NCBI GenBank assembly: GCA_015485695.1
Contig: WFTB01000026.1
Location: forward strand, 1-39,240
Direction of reading: 5' to 3'
DNA from: Patescibacteria group bacterium
GTDB taxonomy: Bacteria > Patescibacteriota > Patescibacteriia > WFTA01 > S139-112
Length of the DNA stretch: 39,240 bases
The translations under genes were made by a program, and so were the position numbers. The notes under the pieces were generated by a model. It saw nothing but the letters and a program-made list of their open reading frames with translations, was not told the DNA's origin and made no database searches. Shown here in pieces: positions 1-8,689 of the stretch. Numbering within the stretch: position 1 is the first letter of the stretch; the number at the start of each line of letters is the position of its first letter.

Positions 1-62
1 ACTTTTTCAATGTGAGAAAATATGATATTATTCACACGAATTAAATAAGCGCAGAAATTACC

Positions 63-2153
63 ATGCTCAAATCAAAAAATAAACACGCAATCGGTCTCGA
101 CATATCCGACAGAACTATAGAAGTCGTTCACATATCGCTTGAGAAAAAACAAATCACATTAAAAAGCTCAAACAGAGTCACCATTCCGAGCGGTGTGGTT
201 GTCGGAGGCAGGATTAAAAAAAACAAAACACTGAATGAGGCCGTAAAAAAGGCTTTCAAAGAAGCGAAACCTTATCCAATCTCAACGGAGAAAGTCGTTT
301 TTGGATTGCCTGAATCTCAGGTGTACACTCGAGTGTTTTTTGCCACTCTCAAATCCGAAAAAAACATTCCGGAAGCGGTAAACAAAGAAATCACAAAAAA
401 CATACCCATACCGGAAAATAAATTGACATACGATGTCCGAATATTGTCAAAGCAAAGGGTGAACGGTCGCACAAAAGGTACTCGGTTTGAGATTTTGATA
501 GTCGCCGTGGAAAAAGAAGTTGTCACTGAGTGGCTTCACTTTTTATCGTCATCGCGAATAGGGGTGGAAGGTTTTGACATAGAAACATTCGCTTCCGCTC
601 GCGGGTTGTTTGAGTCCGCGCCACCGCATCCGTTTTGTGTCGTGGATATCGGAGCGGGGAGTACGTCTATCGGGATTTTTAACAAGCATGGTTTGCAGTT
701 TTCGCTTTCCGGAGACATTGCCGGAGATCAATTCACAAAAAGCATATCGAGAGCTCTTAAAATATCTTATTCGGAAGCTGACAAGCTCAAAAAAACGCAC
801 GGAGTGTCAAATCCAGAAGAAAAAGTTTTTGCCGTTTTGGTCAAGCAATTGGAAGAAATCCGAAAAGACATAGCCGGCGCAATCGCATACGTCAAAAGAA
901 AGAGCGATTTGAGCGTAAAGGAAATCATCCTGATAGGCGGGTCTTCTCAGCTGAAAGGCATTGAAAGTTATTTCGAAAAAAACCTTAATATACCCGTTCG
1001 CAGAGGAAAATCCATATTGTCTCCGGTCAAAAGGACAAAAGTAAATCAACTGTTTTATTTGAGCGCGATAGGACTCGCGATGAGAAACATCAATCCATCA
1101 AGAGCGTTAAAAGACCCTTTCATACCATTGATATCAGGCGATGAAGATATGGTGGTTATGGATTGTTCGGACGGAAAATCCTGCGAAAAATCGGAATTGT
1201 CGGACGGCAACCAAAGCGATTCGCCCAAAGACATGGAGTTTTTGCGTCCGGACGGTCGTGAATTCAAAACACCCGAAAGCAATTCGAGAATTCGTTTCGG
1301 TTTTTATGCGTTCATAGCGGTTTTGGCGGTTTTGTCTTTCTTGTCATGGGCGTTTTTTGAATATCAAGACAGACAACGGGAAATAGTGATACTGAGATCC
1401 GAGGCGATTATGGACGAGTACTCCAATGAACGCAATGTCCCCGTGATTGTCAGAATAAGCGTTGATGAAGAATCTTACAGCGAAAATTCCGCGAAAGGAA
1501 AATTAATCGAAACGGTGGTAAACGAATTACAAGAAGGCGAGACCGTCGTGCAGGTTGCAAGAGACTCCATTGCGGAGAAACTGGCTCAATATGAAAGCGC
1601 AAAGGTTTTGTCGATAAATAACGGCTCCGATGGTTCCGATTCCAAGTTGCCGGTTACTGTTGTTTGGCTGGTGTATGATTCCGATAAGGCGAAAGATTTG
1701 GCGTTTTCACAAGCGACAGATTCGATTCCTTCCGATGTTGATTATAAATTGGGCGAAGTTGTATATAAATCAATCGATTCCGTAGACGGGCAATCTTCAT
1801 CATATGTTCTGAACGGTGTTGTGACATTGCTTTTTAAATCCCCATACTCGGACGAAATAAATACAGCAGAGAAAATCGCCGACAAAGACGAAAAAAACGC
1901 CAAAGCCGAAGAAGAAAAACAAACAAATAACCAAAGCTCTCTAACGGCTTTGATAACTGACACACCAACGGGTTGGTTGCGCGTGAGATCCTCGGCGGGA
2001 ACTCAGTTTCCGGAAATAGACAAGGTTAATCCGAAAGAGAGATTCGAAGTTATTGAAATTCTAGATGATTGGGTTAAAATAAAACTTGATGATACAAGAG
2101 AAGGCTGGGTTTATTCGGGTTATGTGACTTTGGAAGATTCATCTTCTCAATAA
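63..2153 (+). CDS. PilM-like (FtsA/actin-fold) type IV pilus assembly protein with C-terminal TM, extracytoplasmic region and SH3b domain
   Basis: N-term 'AIGLDISDRTIEVVHI' and 'CVVDIGAGSTSIGIF', 'IILIGGSSQLKGIESYFEKNLNIPV' typical of PilM/FtsA fold; TM 'FGFYAFIAVLAVLSFLSWAFF'; C-term 'GWLRVRSSAGTQFPEIDKV...GWVYSGYV' SH3b. Confidence 0.85.
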   Translation: MLKSKNKHAIGLDISDRTIEVVHISLEKKQITLKSSNRVTIPSGVVVGGRIKKNKTLNEAVKKAFKEAKPYPISTEKVVFGLPESQVYTRVFFATLKSEKNIPEAVNKEITKNIPIPENKLTYDVRILSKQRVNGRTKGTRFEILIVAVEKEVVTEWLHFLSSSRIGVEGFDIETFASARGLFESAPPHPFCVVDIGAGSTSIGIFNKHGLQFSLSGDIAGDQFTKSISRALKISYSEADKLKKTHGVSNPEEKVFAVLVKQLEEIRKDIAGAIAYVKRKSDLSVKEIILIGGSSQLKGIESYFEKNLNIPVRRGKSILSPVKRTKVNQLFYLSAIGLAMRNINPSRALKDPFIPLISGDEDMVVMDCSDGKSCEKSELSDGNQSDSPKDMEFLRPDGREFKTPESNSRIRFGFYAFIAVLAVLSFLSWAFFEYQDRQREIVILRSEAIMDEYSNERNVPVIVRISVDEESYSENSAKGKLIETVVNELQEGETVVQVARDSIAEKLAQYESAKVLSINNGSDGSDSKLPVTVVWLVYDSDKAKDLAFSQATDSIPSDVDYKLGEVVYKSIDSVDGQSSSYVLNGVVTLLFKSPYSDEINTAEKIADKDEKNAKAEEEKQTNNQSSLTALITDTPTGWLRVRSSAGTQFPEIDKVNPKERFEVIEILDDWVKIKLDDTREGWVYSGYVTLEDSSSQ

Positions 2154-2307
2154 CACAAAGCATTCAACTCGGTGCTTGTATTGATGGTTAACGGTTATTC
2201 GGTCGCAAAAACGTTTCAGTTAAATATCTCTGATTATCGCAGGCGCTAATTATCTAAATCGAAAACATAAAAACGGCAAAAGAACTTTCGAATCAGAATT
2301 TGCGATT

Positions 2308-2772
2308 ATGACAAATAATAAAATTTCGTGGATTATTGCAGGGTTTATAATTTTGAGTCTGATTGGGTTTGCGGATTCGGGATATCTGGCGCTGAAACAT
2401 TATCAAGGAGAACCTCCTTCTTGTTCATTTGCCAAAGGATGTGACAAAGTCGTGTCTAGTGAGTGGGGAACGGTTGCCGGAATACCGGTGTCCGTTGGCG
2501 GAGTTTTCTATTATATTGTCGTTCTGGTTCTTTCATTGTGGTATTTTGAGACCGAAAACAGGCTGTTCTTGCAAATTATCTTTCCTTTGACTCTGATTGG
2601 GTTTTTGGTTTCGATGTGGTTTGTGTATTTGCAGTTGTTCGTGATAAATGAAATTTGCGTATATTGCATGGGGTCGGCGATTACTTCAACATTATTATTC
2701 ATACTTGGCGCCTTGGTTGTCAGGCAACATGGTGGCAAAAAATCGTCATATGGCCAAACAAATCGGATTTAG
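2308..2772 (+). CDS. Vitamin K epoxide reductase (VKOR) family membrane protein
   Basis: Four hydrophobic segments, 'CSFAKGCDKVVSSEWGTVAGIPVSVGGVFYY' and CxxC 'CVYCMG'. Confidence 0.9.
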   Translation: MTNNKISWIIAGFIILSLIGFADSGYLALKHYQGEPPSCSFAKGCDKVVSSEWGTVAGIPVSVGGVFYYIVVLVLSLWYFETENRLFLQIIFPLTLIGFLVSMWFVYLQLFVINEICVYCMGSAITSTLLFILGALVVRQHGGKKSSYGQTNRI

Positions 2773-3379
2773 GAAAAAAAGAAATATTTTACCAAACCTT
2801 TTCGGGCTTTTGCTTTTTGTCGCAATCGTGATTGTCGGTTATTACTGGATTTTAGATGATGCCGAATACGAAATCACCGAATACGGAGGAAAAACAAAAA
2901 TTGATTCTTCGATTCAAAAAAATACATTGGAAGATTCGGTTGAAACTTCTAAAAGTGATGATGGCGTGATTGACAAGGTATTGCCGGCGCCAAATAAAAT
3001 CGACAAGAAACCGCAGAGCGCGACAAATGATGAAAATGAAACGAAAAAAGAAATTAATATATCTAATTCGAATTCGACCGAAGAATTGTCGGTATTATCG
3101 CCTAAGAACAATGAGTATTTAACGTCTCCGTTTACAATAACCGGCAAGTCCGGAGCTTTGGATGATAAAATATATATACGGATAACTAATTCAGCCGGCA
3201 TACCGCTGATTGAAGAATTCACAATAGCAAGAGGACGTGAGGGCGAAGAGTGGAAGAATTTTAGAATAACAATAAACTATCAATTTACGAGCACCAAAGA
3301 AGGGTATGTAGAGGTATATACAAAATCGACGGAAGGAGATGAGCAAAGCCTTGTCAGAATTCCCGTATATTTTAATTGA
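2729..3379 (+). CDS. Membrane-anchored protein with Gmad2-like immunoglobulin-like domain
   Basis: Start trimmed to MVAKNRHMAKQ (the ORF track start at 2648 lies deep inside the VKOR gene); one N-terminal TM; C-term 'SPKNNEYLTSPFTITGKSG...' Gmad2-like. Confidence 0.7.
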   Translation: MVAKNRHMAKQIGFRKKRNILPNLFGLLLFVAIVIVGYYWILDDAEYEITEYGGKTKIDSSIQKNTLEDSVETSKSDDGVIDKVLPAPNKIDKKPQSATNDENETKKEINISNSNSTEELSVLSPKNNEYLTSPFTITGKSGALDDKIYIRITNSAGIPLIEEFTIARGREGEEWKNFRITINYQFTSTKEGYVEVYTKSTEGDEQSLVRIPVYFN

Positions 3380-3388
3380 ATGATTTAA

Positions 3389-4327
3389 ATGTCTTGGATA
3401 ATCATAGCCATAATTGCATATTTTTTCTTAGCGATGGCGAATGTGGGGGATAAGTTGTTTTTGAATGATTTTGTCCCTGATTATAAGACTTACACGGCTC
3501 TGGTGGCTGTGTTGGGTCTTGTCGTGTTTGCCGTTTCTCCGTGGTTTATCGTTTGGCCGGGGTTTCAAGTTGTTTCTATAGCGATCGTCTCCGGCGCTCT
3601 TTTTATATTTGCTTTGCTTACTTTTTTTTATTCTTTGCAAATTGGGGAAGTGAGCAGGGTAATACCGTTTATAGGCGGTCTTGTACCGGTTTTTTCATTG
3701 CTTCTTTCAATTGTTTTCATCGGAAGAGTTTTTTCTTACGAGGAATCTCTGGCTTTCATATTGCTGGTTGCGGGTTCGGTGTTGATAACCAGAATGCCTC
3801 ACAAAACACATTGGTGGAGTCATGTTTTGGATAAAATGCGCAATAAACGCCACACATATGGTATTTGGGTGGCGGTTTTGTCGTCTTTTCTTTTTGCCGT
3901 TTCTTTCGTTTTGTCCAAGATTGTATACGAAGAAGCGGACTTTTGGAACGGATTTTTATGGATTCGTCTCGGCGGTTTAATCCCTATCGTGACATTACTT
4001 GCAAATGAGGATGTTAGAGATTCTTTCAAGAGTATTTTACTTAAACTGAAATCCAAAAAGGGAGCCCTGTTCTTGATGAATCAAGGATTTGGCGCGACCG
4101 GTTTTATAATGCAGAATTTCGCCATATCAATCGGCTCGGTCGCGCTTATCAACGCATTGCAGGGCGTGCAATTCGTGTTTGTTATATTTTTGGCGTTAAT
4201 CGCTTCGGTATTTTTTTCGTCTATGCGTTCATCCGAAAACATGAGTTTGAGAATGGTGGCGGAAAAGATATTGGCAGTGTTTATTGTCGGGGCGGGACTT
4301 TGGGTGTTGGCATTTGCGGGCTTGTAG
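3389..4327 (+). CDS. EamA/DMT-superfamily transporter
   Basis: About 10 predicted TM segments, 'PFIGGLVPVFSLLLSIVFIGR', duplicated EamA pattern. Confidence 0.8.
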   Translation: MSWIIIAIIAYFFLAMANVGDKLFLNDFVPDYKTYTALVAVLGLVVFAVSPWFIVWPGFQVVSIAIVSGALFIFALLTFFYSLQIGEVSRVIPFIGGLVPVFSLLLSIVFIGRVFSYEESLAFILLVAGSVLITRMPHKTHWWSHVLDKMRNKRHTYGIWVAVLSSFLFAVSFVLSKIVYEEADFWNGFLWIRLGGLIPIVTLLANEDVRDSFKSILLKLKSKKGALFLMNQGFGATGFIMQNFAISIGSVALINALQGVQFVFVIFLALIASVFFSSMRSSENMSLRMVAEKILAVFIVGAGLWVLAFAGL

Positions 4328-4349
4328 TTTTGATTTTTCAATTGTTTGT

Positions 4350-4373
4350 CGTTTTTTGGCTTCCGAAAAAACG
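4350..4373. terminator. Imperfect hairpin between convergent genes, possible bidirectional terminator
   Basis: CGTTTTTTGG-CTT-CCGAAAAAACG with one bulge, between convergent DMT and SET genes. Confidence 0.4.
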
Positions 4374-4400
4374 AAATCAGAGCAAAATAAAGTCAATCGC

Positions 4401-4829
4401 TTAGTCCTTGAGGCATGATTCGCATTTGCATCCGTTTGGTTTTATGAATTCATCGAAGTATTCTTCTCCGTAATCGTATGTTATTTCTTCGCCTGGGAGT
4501 ATTGTTCGTTTCGAAACAATGTACACTCTTCCGCGTATTATTTCTATTTCGCAATTCGGTTTGCACGAATGATTGACATACCTTGCGGTGTTTTCTCTGC
4601 ATGACCCGTCTATTGTTCTATTAGCGCTTGTTTCAAATAAATACCTGCCTCCTTTCTCGTCTCGTTCTTTATTTGACAGTATTTGACCGAAATATTCTAT
4701 TATAAAAGAGTTTTTCGGAATTTTTTTTGTGGCGAACAGCCCCAATCCGGCTTTTGATTTTTTTACCTTTACCGAATCTCGAAACTTTTCTTTTGAGTTG
4801 GGTTTTTGCATGTGCATTTTATCGAACAT
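4401..4829 (-). CDS. SET-domain protein (putative protein lysine methyltransferase) with post-SET Cys motif
   Basis: 'GLGLFATKKIPKNSFIIEYFGQIL', 'RYVNHSCKPNCE', 'GEEITYDYG', 'CKCESC' near the C-terminus. Confidence 0.92.
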   Translation of the reverse strand: MFDKMHMQKPNSKEKFRDSVKVKKSKAGLGLFATKKIPKNSFIIEYFGQILSNKERDEKGGRYLFETSANRTIDGSCRENTARYVNHSCKPNCEIEIIRGRVYIVSKRTILPGEEITYDYGEEYFDEFIKPNGCKCESCLKD

Positions 4830-4886
4830 TGAAATATCATACGGTGTAGATTACACTATGTATGTGTTTTATTCAACCATGTAACA

Positions 4887-5387
4887 ATGAGAGTTCCAAC
4901 CAGAAAATCCGATCAATACAAAAAAAGAGACAGCGGACCTATTTATTTGACTTCGGAAGCGCTTGAAAAACTTAAACGCAAATTAAAACGACTTGAGTCC
5001 GCGTTGCCAGTGGCGATAGCGGAAGTCGAAAGAACAAAAGAATACGGAGATTTTTCCGAAAACGAAGAATACAAAGCGGCTAAGCGTAAAATGCGGGCTA
5101 TACATTATAAAATAGCGGAGTTAAAATCAAGTATCGCGAGATCAACCGTAATAAACAAAAACCGCACTTCATCGAATGAAATTCAAATAGGGTCAACCGT
5201 CACGATTGTCGATAGTGATGGAAATGAAAAAACCTATAAGATATTGGACTCCATAGAATCAAATCCGTCCAAAGGGGTAATATCGTACAAATCTCCTCTC
5301 GGCATGTCTCTTATGGGAAAGAAAACCGGAGACAATGTGAGGGCGGGCATTCGAAATACGCGATATAAAATAATCAAAATAGAGTAA
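4887..5387 (+). CDS. greA: Transcription elongation factor GreA/GreB family
   Basis: 'ERTKEYGDFSENEEYKAAK' coiled-coil motif and C-terminal FKBP-like domain. Confidence 0.9.
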   Translation: MRVPTRKSDQYKKRDSGPIYLTSEALEKLKRKLKRLESALPVAIAEVERTKEYGDFSENEEYKAAKRKMRAIHYKIAELKSSIARSTVINKNRTSSNEIQIGSTVTIVDSDGNEKTYKILDSIESNPSKGVISYKSPLGMSLMGKKTGDNVRAGIRNTRYKIIKIE

Positions 5388-5468
5388 ATAATGCCGATTC
5401 ATGTTTACAGAGTTTTTGATTTCTGGTATATTTTAATCGATTATCGTGTGTGAGAAGTTTTAAACTCC

Positions 5469-5903
5469 GTGAATATGTCGGTTTTCAAGCCTAAAACTGT
5501 TCATCTTGATGAAAAGGGTTTCGCCAAAGTTTTGGGTGACCTTGAAGCCAAAATAATGAACCTGGTATGGAAAAAAGGGGACTCTTCAGTCAGGGCGGTT
5601 CGCGACTCTTTGGAACGACAAGGGCGCGACCTTTCTTTTAATTCCGTAATGACGGTTATGAATCGACTTGTCGAAAAAGGCTTGCTCAAAAAACAAGATG
5701 ATAACGGAACTTACGTCTATGGAGCCTTGGTCCTGAAAAAAGACCTTTCAAGAATAGTTGCAAAAGACATAATATCCTCCGTGGTAAAAGACCCGGCGCT
5801 TTTCAGCGCTTCCAGTTTTGCGGATTTGGCTTCAGAATTGGATGAAGAAACCATCAGCAAACTGCGGTCTTTTTTGGACAAAAAGCAAAATGCGAAAACT
5901 TAA
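5469..5903 (+). CDS. BlaI/MecI-family winged-helix transcriptional regulator
   Basis: 'LGDLEAKIMNLVWKKGDSSVRAVRDSLERQGRDLSFNSVMTVMNRLVEKGLLKK'. Confidence 0.88.
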   Translation: MNMSVFKPKTVHLDEKGFAKVLGDLEAKIMNLVWKKGDSSVRAVRDSLERQGRDLSFNSVMTVMNRLVEKGLLKKQDDNGTYVYGALVLKKDLSRIVAKDIISSVVKDPALFSASSFADLASELDEETISKLRSFLDKKQNAKT

Positions 5904-6894
5904 TTTCAAAAAACGATTCTTGCTTGTCGCCATAGCTTCCGTACCGATTGTATTTTCGGTTGTTATTTTGCGTTCCGTTGAAATACTCGGTTCCGGAGCA
6001 AAATCGACACTGATTGCGTGCGCGAAAAAAGCGGGAGTCTTATTAAGCTATGCGTCTCATCCTGAAAATTTGATTCTCGCCACTCTTGGAGTACTCGCGT
6101 CAATCGGATTGGTAAAAGGCACTTGGTTTTTTATCGGACAGTTGCGTGCCAGTAGAGAACTTGTAAACAGATTCAAATTAAACAAATCAACAAGTAAGAT
6201 GGAGACGGGCGATTCGGGCATAGATGTGTGGGTGGTTAAAGATAACAGAGTATTTGCCTTGACTGTCGGGTTTTTAAAACCGTCAATATATATATCTTCG
6301 AAACTGATAAAAACTTTGAATGATGACGAATTAAAGTCCGTAATATTTCACGAGTACCACCATCAATCAAACCATCATCCATTGGTAAAACTTCTTGTCG
6401 GCACGCTTAAATCTTTTTTGTTCTTTGTGCCGATTATGCATGTGGCTATTTCAAGGATTACGTTGCGTCAAGAGGTTGGCGCGGACAGCAAGGCCATTGA
6501 ACAAACCTCAAGAGAATCTCTAATCTCGGCTTTTTTGAAAATAAGCGGGGAGATTGAAGGATTTTCGAAAATACCCACTACGGTATCCGGGTTTTCGTTG
6601 TCAAAAGACAGATTCACGATATTATTAAATAATGGCAAACATGAGGGATACGGATTTCCGTTTATTCCATCTTTCTTTTCGTTTATTATAGTTTTGACGT
6701 TCATAGCATCGTTCGCATGGTCATACATTCCGTACGTTCATGCTCAAAAAAACACAAGTTTCACGGAAGGCGCTTACAAATCGGGATATACCGCTTTTGG
6801 CGGAAACAAGACGTTGGCAACACGGTACGTTGGCGGTGATTTTGAAAAATACCAATCTTATGTCACCGCCATGCAACATTGCGAGCAACAATAA
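5890..6894 (+). CDS. M56 (BlaR1/MecR1-type) membrane metallopeptidase
   Basis: HExxH in 'VIFHEYHHQSNHHPL'; multiple TMs; overlaps the end of the BlaI/MecI gene; start trimmed to MRKLNFKK at 5890. Confidence 0.82.
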   Translation: MRKLNFKKRFLLVAIASVPIVFSVVILRSVEILGSGAKSTLIACAKKAGVLLSYASHPENLILATLGVLASIGLVKGTWFFIGQLRASRELVNRFKLNKSTSKMETGDSGIDVWVVKDNRVFALTVGFLKPSIYISSKLIKTLNDDELKSVIFHEYHHQSNHHPLVKLLVGTLKSFLFFVPIMHVAISRITLRQEVGADSKAIEQTSRESLISAFLKISGEIEGFSKIPTTVSGFSLSKDRFTILLNNGKHEGYGFPFIPSFFSFIIVLTFIASFAWSYIPYVHAQKNTSFTEGAYKSGYTAFGGNKTLATRYVGGDFEKYQSYVTAMQHCEQQ

Positions 6895-6931
6895 TAGCGC
6901 GCAAACTCGGTTTTTCAAACCTTAATACATC

Positions 6932-6973
6932 TTGACGAAATTTGTCGGCAAAATTCGCTCAAGACGATTTTTT
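6932..6973 (+). terminator. Intrinsic terminator-like hairpin downstream of the M56 gene
   Basis: TTGA-CGAA-A-TTTG tcgg CAAA-A-TTCG-c-TCAA followed by GACGATTTTTT. Confidence 0.5.
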
Positions 6974-7013
6974 GCCGTTACCCTTGCAAAAAAAAGGTTT
7001 TTATACTAGAATT

Positions 7014-7143
7014 CTCTGGTCGAACAATAATTAGCGTTTGATATGGTTTTTGTTGCCATATCTTAAATCAAACCACATCGTCGCGCTCAAAGCCCTGGCT
7101 TGACAAAGCCTATTGCGACGAGAAGTGATAATAAGGGAATTTT
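7014..7143 (+). promoter_or_regulatory. Structured 5' leader of rpsB-tsf (candidate r-protein autoregulatory leader)
   Basis: -10-like TATACT at 7002-7007; hairpin GATATGG(7040-7046)/CCATATC(7056-7062); closing helix CGTCGC(7079-7084)/GCGACG(7115-7120) with inner GGCTT/AAGCC; SD-like AAGGG 7133-7137. Confidence 0.5.
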
Positions 7144-7950
7144 ATGTCATACACACTTCCTACTCTGGAGGAGATGCTGAAAAAAGGCATGCATTTCGGT
7201 CACAAGGACCATAAATGGCATCCTTCGGCGGCTCCGTACATTTACACAACCCGCAACGGGATTCACATAATAGACTTACAGCAAACCGCCGAGAGACTTA
7301 AGGTTGCGTTGGATTTTTTGGAAAAAGCAGCCAAGGACAACAAGGTGGTTCTTTTTGTCGGAACCAAAAAATCCACAAAACACATACTGAGAAAACACGT
7401 TGATGAAAAAAATCTTCCGTATGTTAGCGAAAGATGGTTGGGCGGAACCATTACCAATTTTGAAAGTATAAACGGATTGGTTAAAAAACTGGAGGAACTG
7501 GAAAACCAAGCCCGGAAACCGGATTACGAAGACAAGTACAACAAAAAAGAACGTCTTATGTTTTCGGTGGAGATGAAACGACTTGAAAAAATGGTAGGCG
7601 GAATTCGTTCTCTTACAAAAATTCCTGACGTTATATTTGTTACGGATGTTCGCACCGAAAAAACGGCGATTCGCGAAGCGGTAATGAAAAATATTCCGGT
7701 TGTGGCAATAGTGGATACGAATGTCGATCCGAGCGTTATCACATATCCGATACCCGCGAACGATGATTCGGTAAAGTCGGTTGATTGCATTGTCGGCCTT
7801 GCTACCGACGCGGTGGTGAAGGGAAAGGCTCAAGCACCCAAGATAAGCGCGCCGGAAAAGAAGGATGGCAAATCTCGGAGCGAAAAATCGGTAAAACAAG
7901 ACAATGCCGAAAAGACAAACAAAGACAACGAAAGCAAAAAAGAAGATTAG
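7144..7950 (+). CDS. rpsB: 30S ribosomal protein S2
   Basis: 'MLKKGMHFGHKDHKWHPSAAPYIYTTRNGIHIIDLQQT', 'RWLGGTITNF', 'NIPVVAIVDTNVDPSVITYPIPANDDS'. Confidence 0.97.
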   Translation: MSYTLPTLEEMLKKGMHFGHKDHKWHPSAAPYIYTTRNGIHIIDLQQTAERLKVALDFLEKAAKDNKVVLFVGTKKSTKHILRKHVDEKNLPYVSERWLGGTITNFESINGLVKKLEELENQARKPDYEDKYNKKERLMFSVEMKRLEKMVGGIRSLTKIPDVIFVTDVRTEKTAIREAVMKNIPVVAIVDTNVDPSVITYPIPANDDSVKSVDCIVGLATDAVVKGKAQAPKISAPEKKDGKSRSEKSVKQDNAEKTNKDNESKKED

Positions 7951-7994
7951 CTGTCTTCGGGTTTTACAAGTTTATAATTATTAATTCGTAAATT

Positions 7995-8576
7995 ATGTCA
8001 CTTGAAATTATAAAAAAACTTCGAGCCCAGACCGGAGCGGCGATGAACGATGTTAAAAAAGCGTTTGATGAATCCGGTGGCGATATCGAAAAGGCAAAAG
8101 AAATACTTCGGAAGCGAGGAGCCAAGTTGGCCGCCAAAAAACAAGACAGGGAAGCTTCGGAAGGTCTTGTCCATTCGTACATACATCCGCCGGGCAAAAT
8201 TGGCGCCATGGTAAAGATAGCTTGCGAAACCGATTTTGTCGCTCGAAACGAAGACTTTAAGTCTCTTGCGCATGATATAGCGAAACAAATAGCGGCGATG
8301 TCGCCCTTGTATTTGAAACCGGAAGATGTGCCTGACGCCGAAGTCGAAAAAGAAAAAGAAATACACAAAGAGGTGTTGTTAAAAGAAGGAAAGCCGGAAG
8401 ACATGATTGAAAAGATTTTGGAAGGAAAGCTGGACAAATATTACGAACAAGTGTGTTTGGTTGAACAGAAATTCATATTGGATGATAAGAAAAAAATAAA
8501 AGACGTTATCAATGAGGCCATAGGTAAGCTCGGAGAAAAGATAGAGATTGTGGATTTTGTTCGATACGAGTTATAA
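7995..8576 (+). CDS. tsf: Translation elongation factor Ts
   Basis: 'IKKLRAQTGAAMNDVKKAFDESGGDIEKAKEILRKRG', 'KIACETDFVARNEDF'; follows rpsB. Confidence 0.97.
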   Translation: MSLEIIKKLRAQTGAAMNDVKKAFDESGGDIEKAKEILRKRGAKLAAKKQDREASEGLVHSYIHPPGKIGAMVKIACETDFVARNEDFKSLAHDIAKQIAAMSPLYLKPEDVPDAEVEKEKEIHKEVLLKEGKPEDMIEKILEGKLDKYYEQVCLVEQKFILDDKKKIKDVINEAIGKLGEKIEIVDFVRYEL

Positions 8577-8598
8577 AATCGCATACACATACTGCAAG

Positions 8599-8627
8599 CA
8601 AAACCCGCGCGTTGCGGGTTTTGTTTT
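8599..8627 (+). terminator. Intrinsic terminator after tsf
   Basis: Perfect 10-bp stem CAAAACCCGC/GCGGGTTTTG with 5-nt loop, then TTTT. Confidence 0.8.
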
Positions 8628-8653
8628 ACATGAAGGTTTCATCGTTGTATACT
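8625..8653 (+). promoter_or_regulatory. Sigma70-like promoter for gap
   Basis: TTTACA - 17 bp - TATACT, 36 bp upstream of the gap ATG. Confidence 0.65.
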
Positions 8654-8689
8654 GTTGTTGTCTTTATGTAAAAAAATAATAAATTTAAT

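Noticed and set aside
2648-2728. ORF-track start of the Gmad2-like gene at 2648
   Set aside because: Would overlap VKOR by over 120 bp; MVAKN at 2729 gives a normal basic N-terminus plus TM.
7276-7899. 207-aa antisense ORF within rpsB
   Set aside because: Lies entirely antisense to a certain rpsB gene; Arg/Phe/Tyr-rich composition typical of shadow ORFs.
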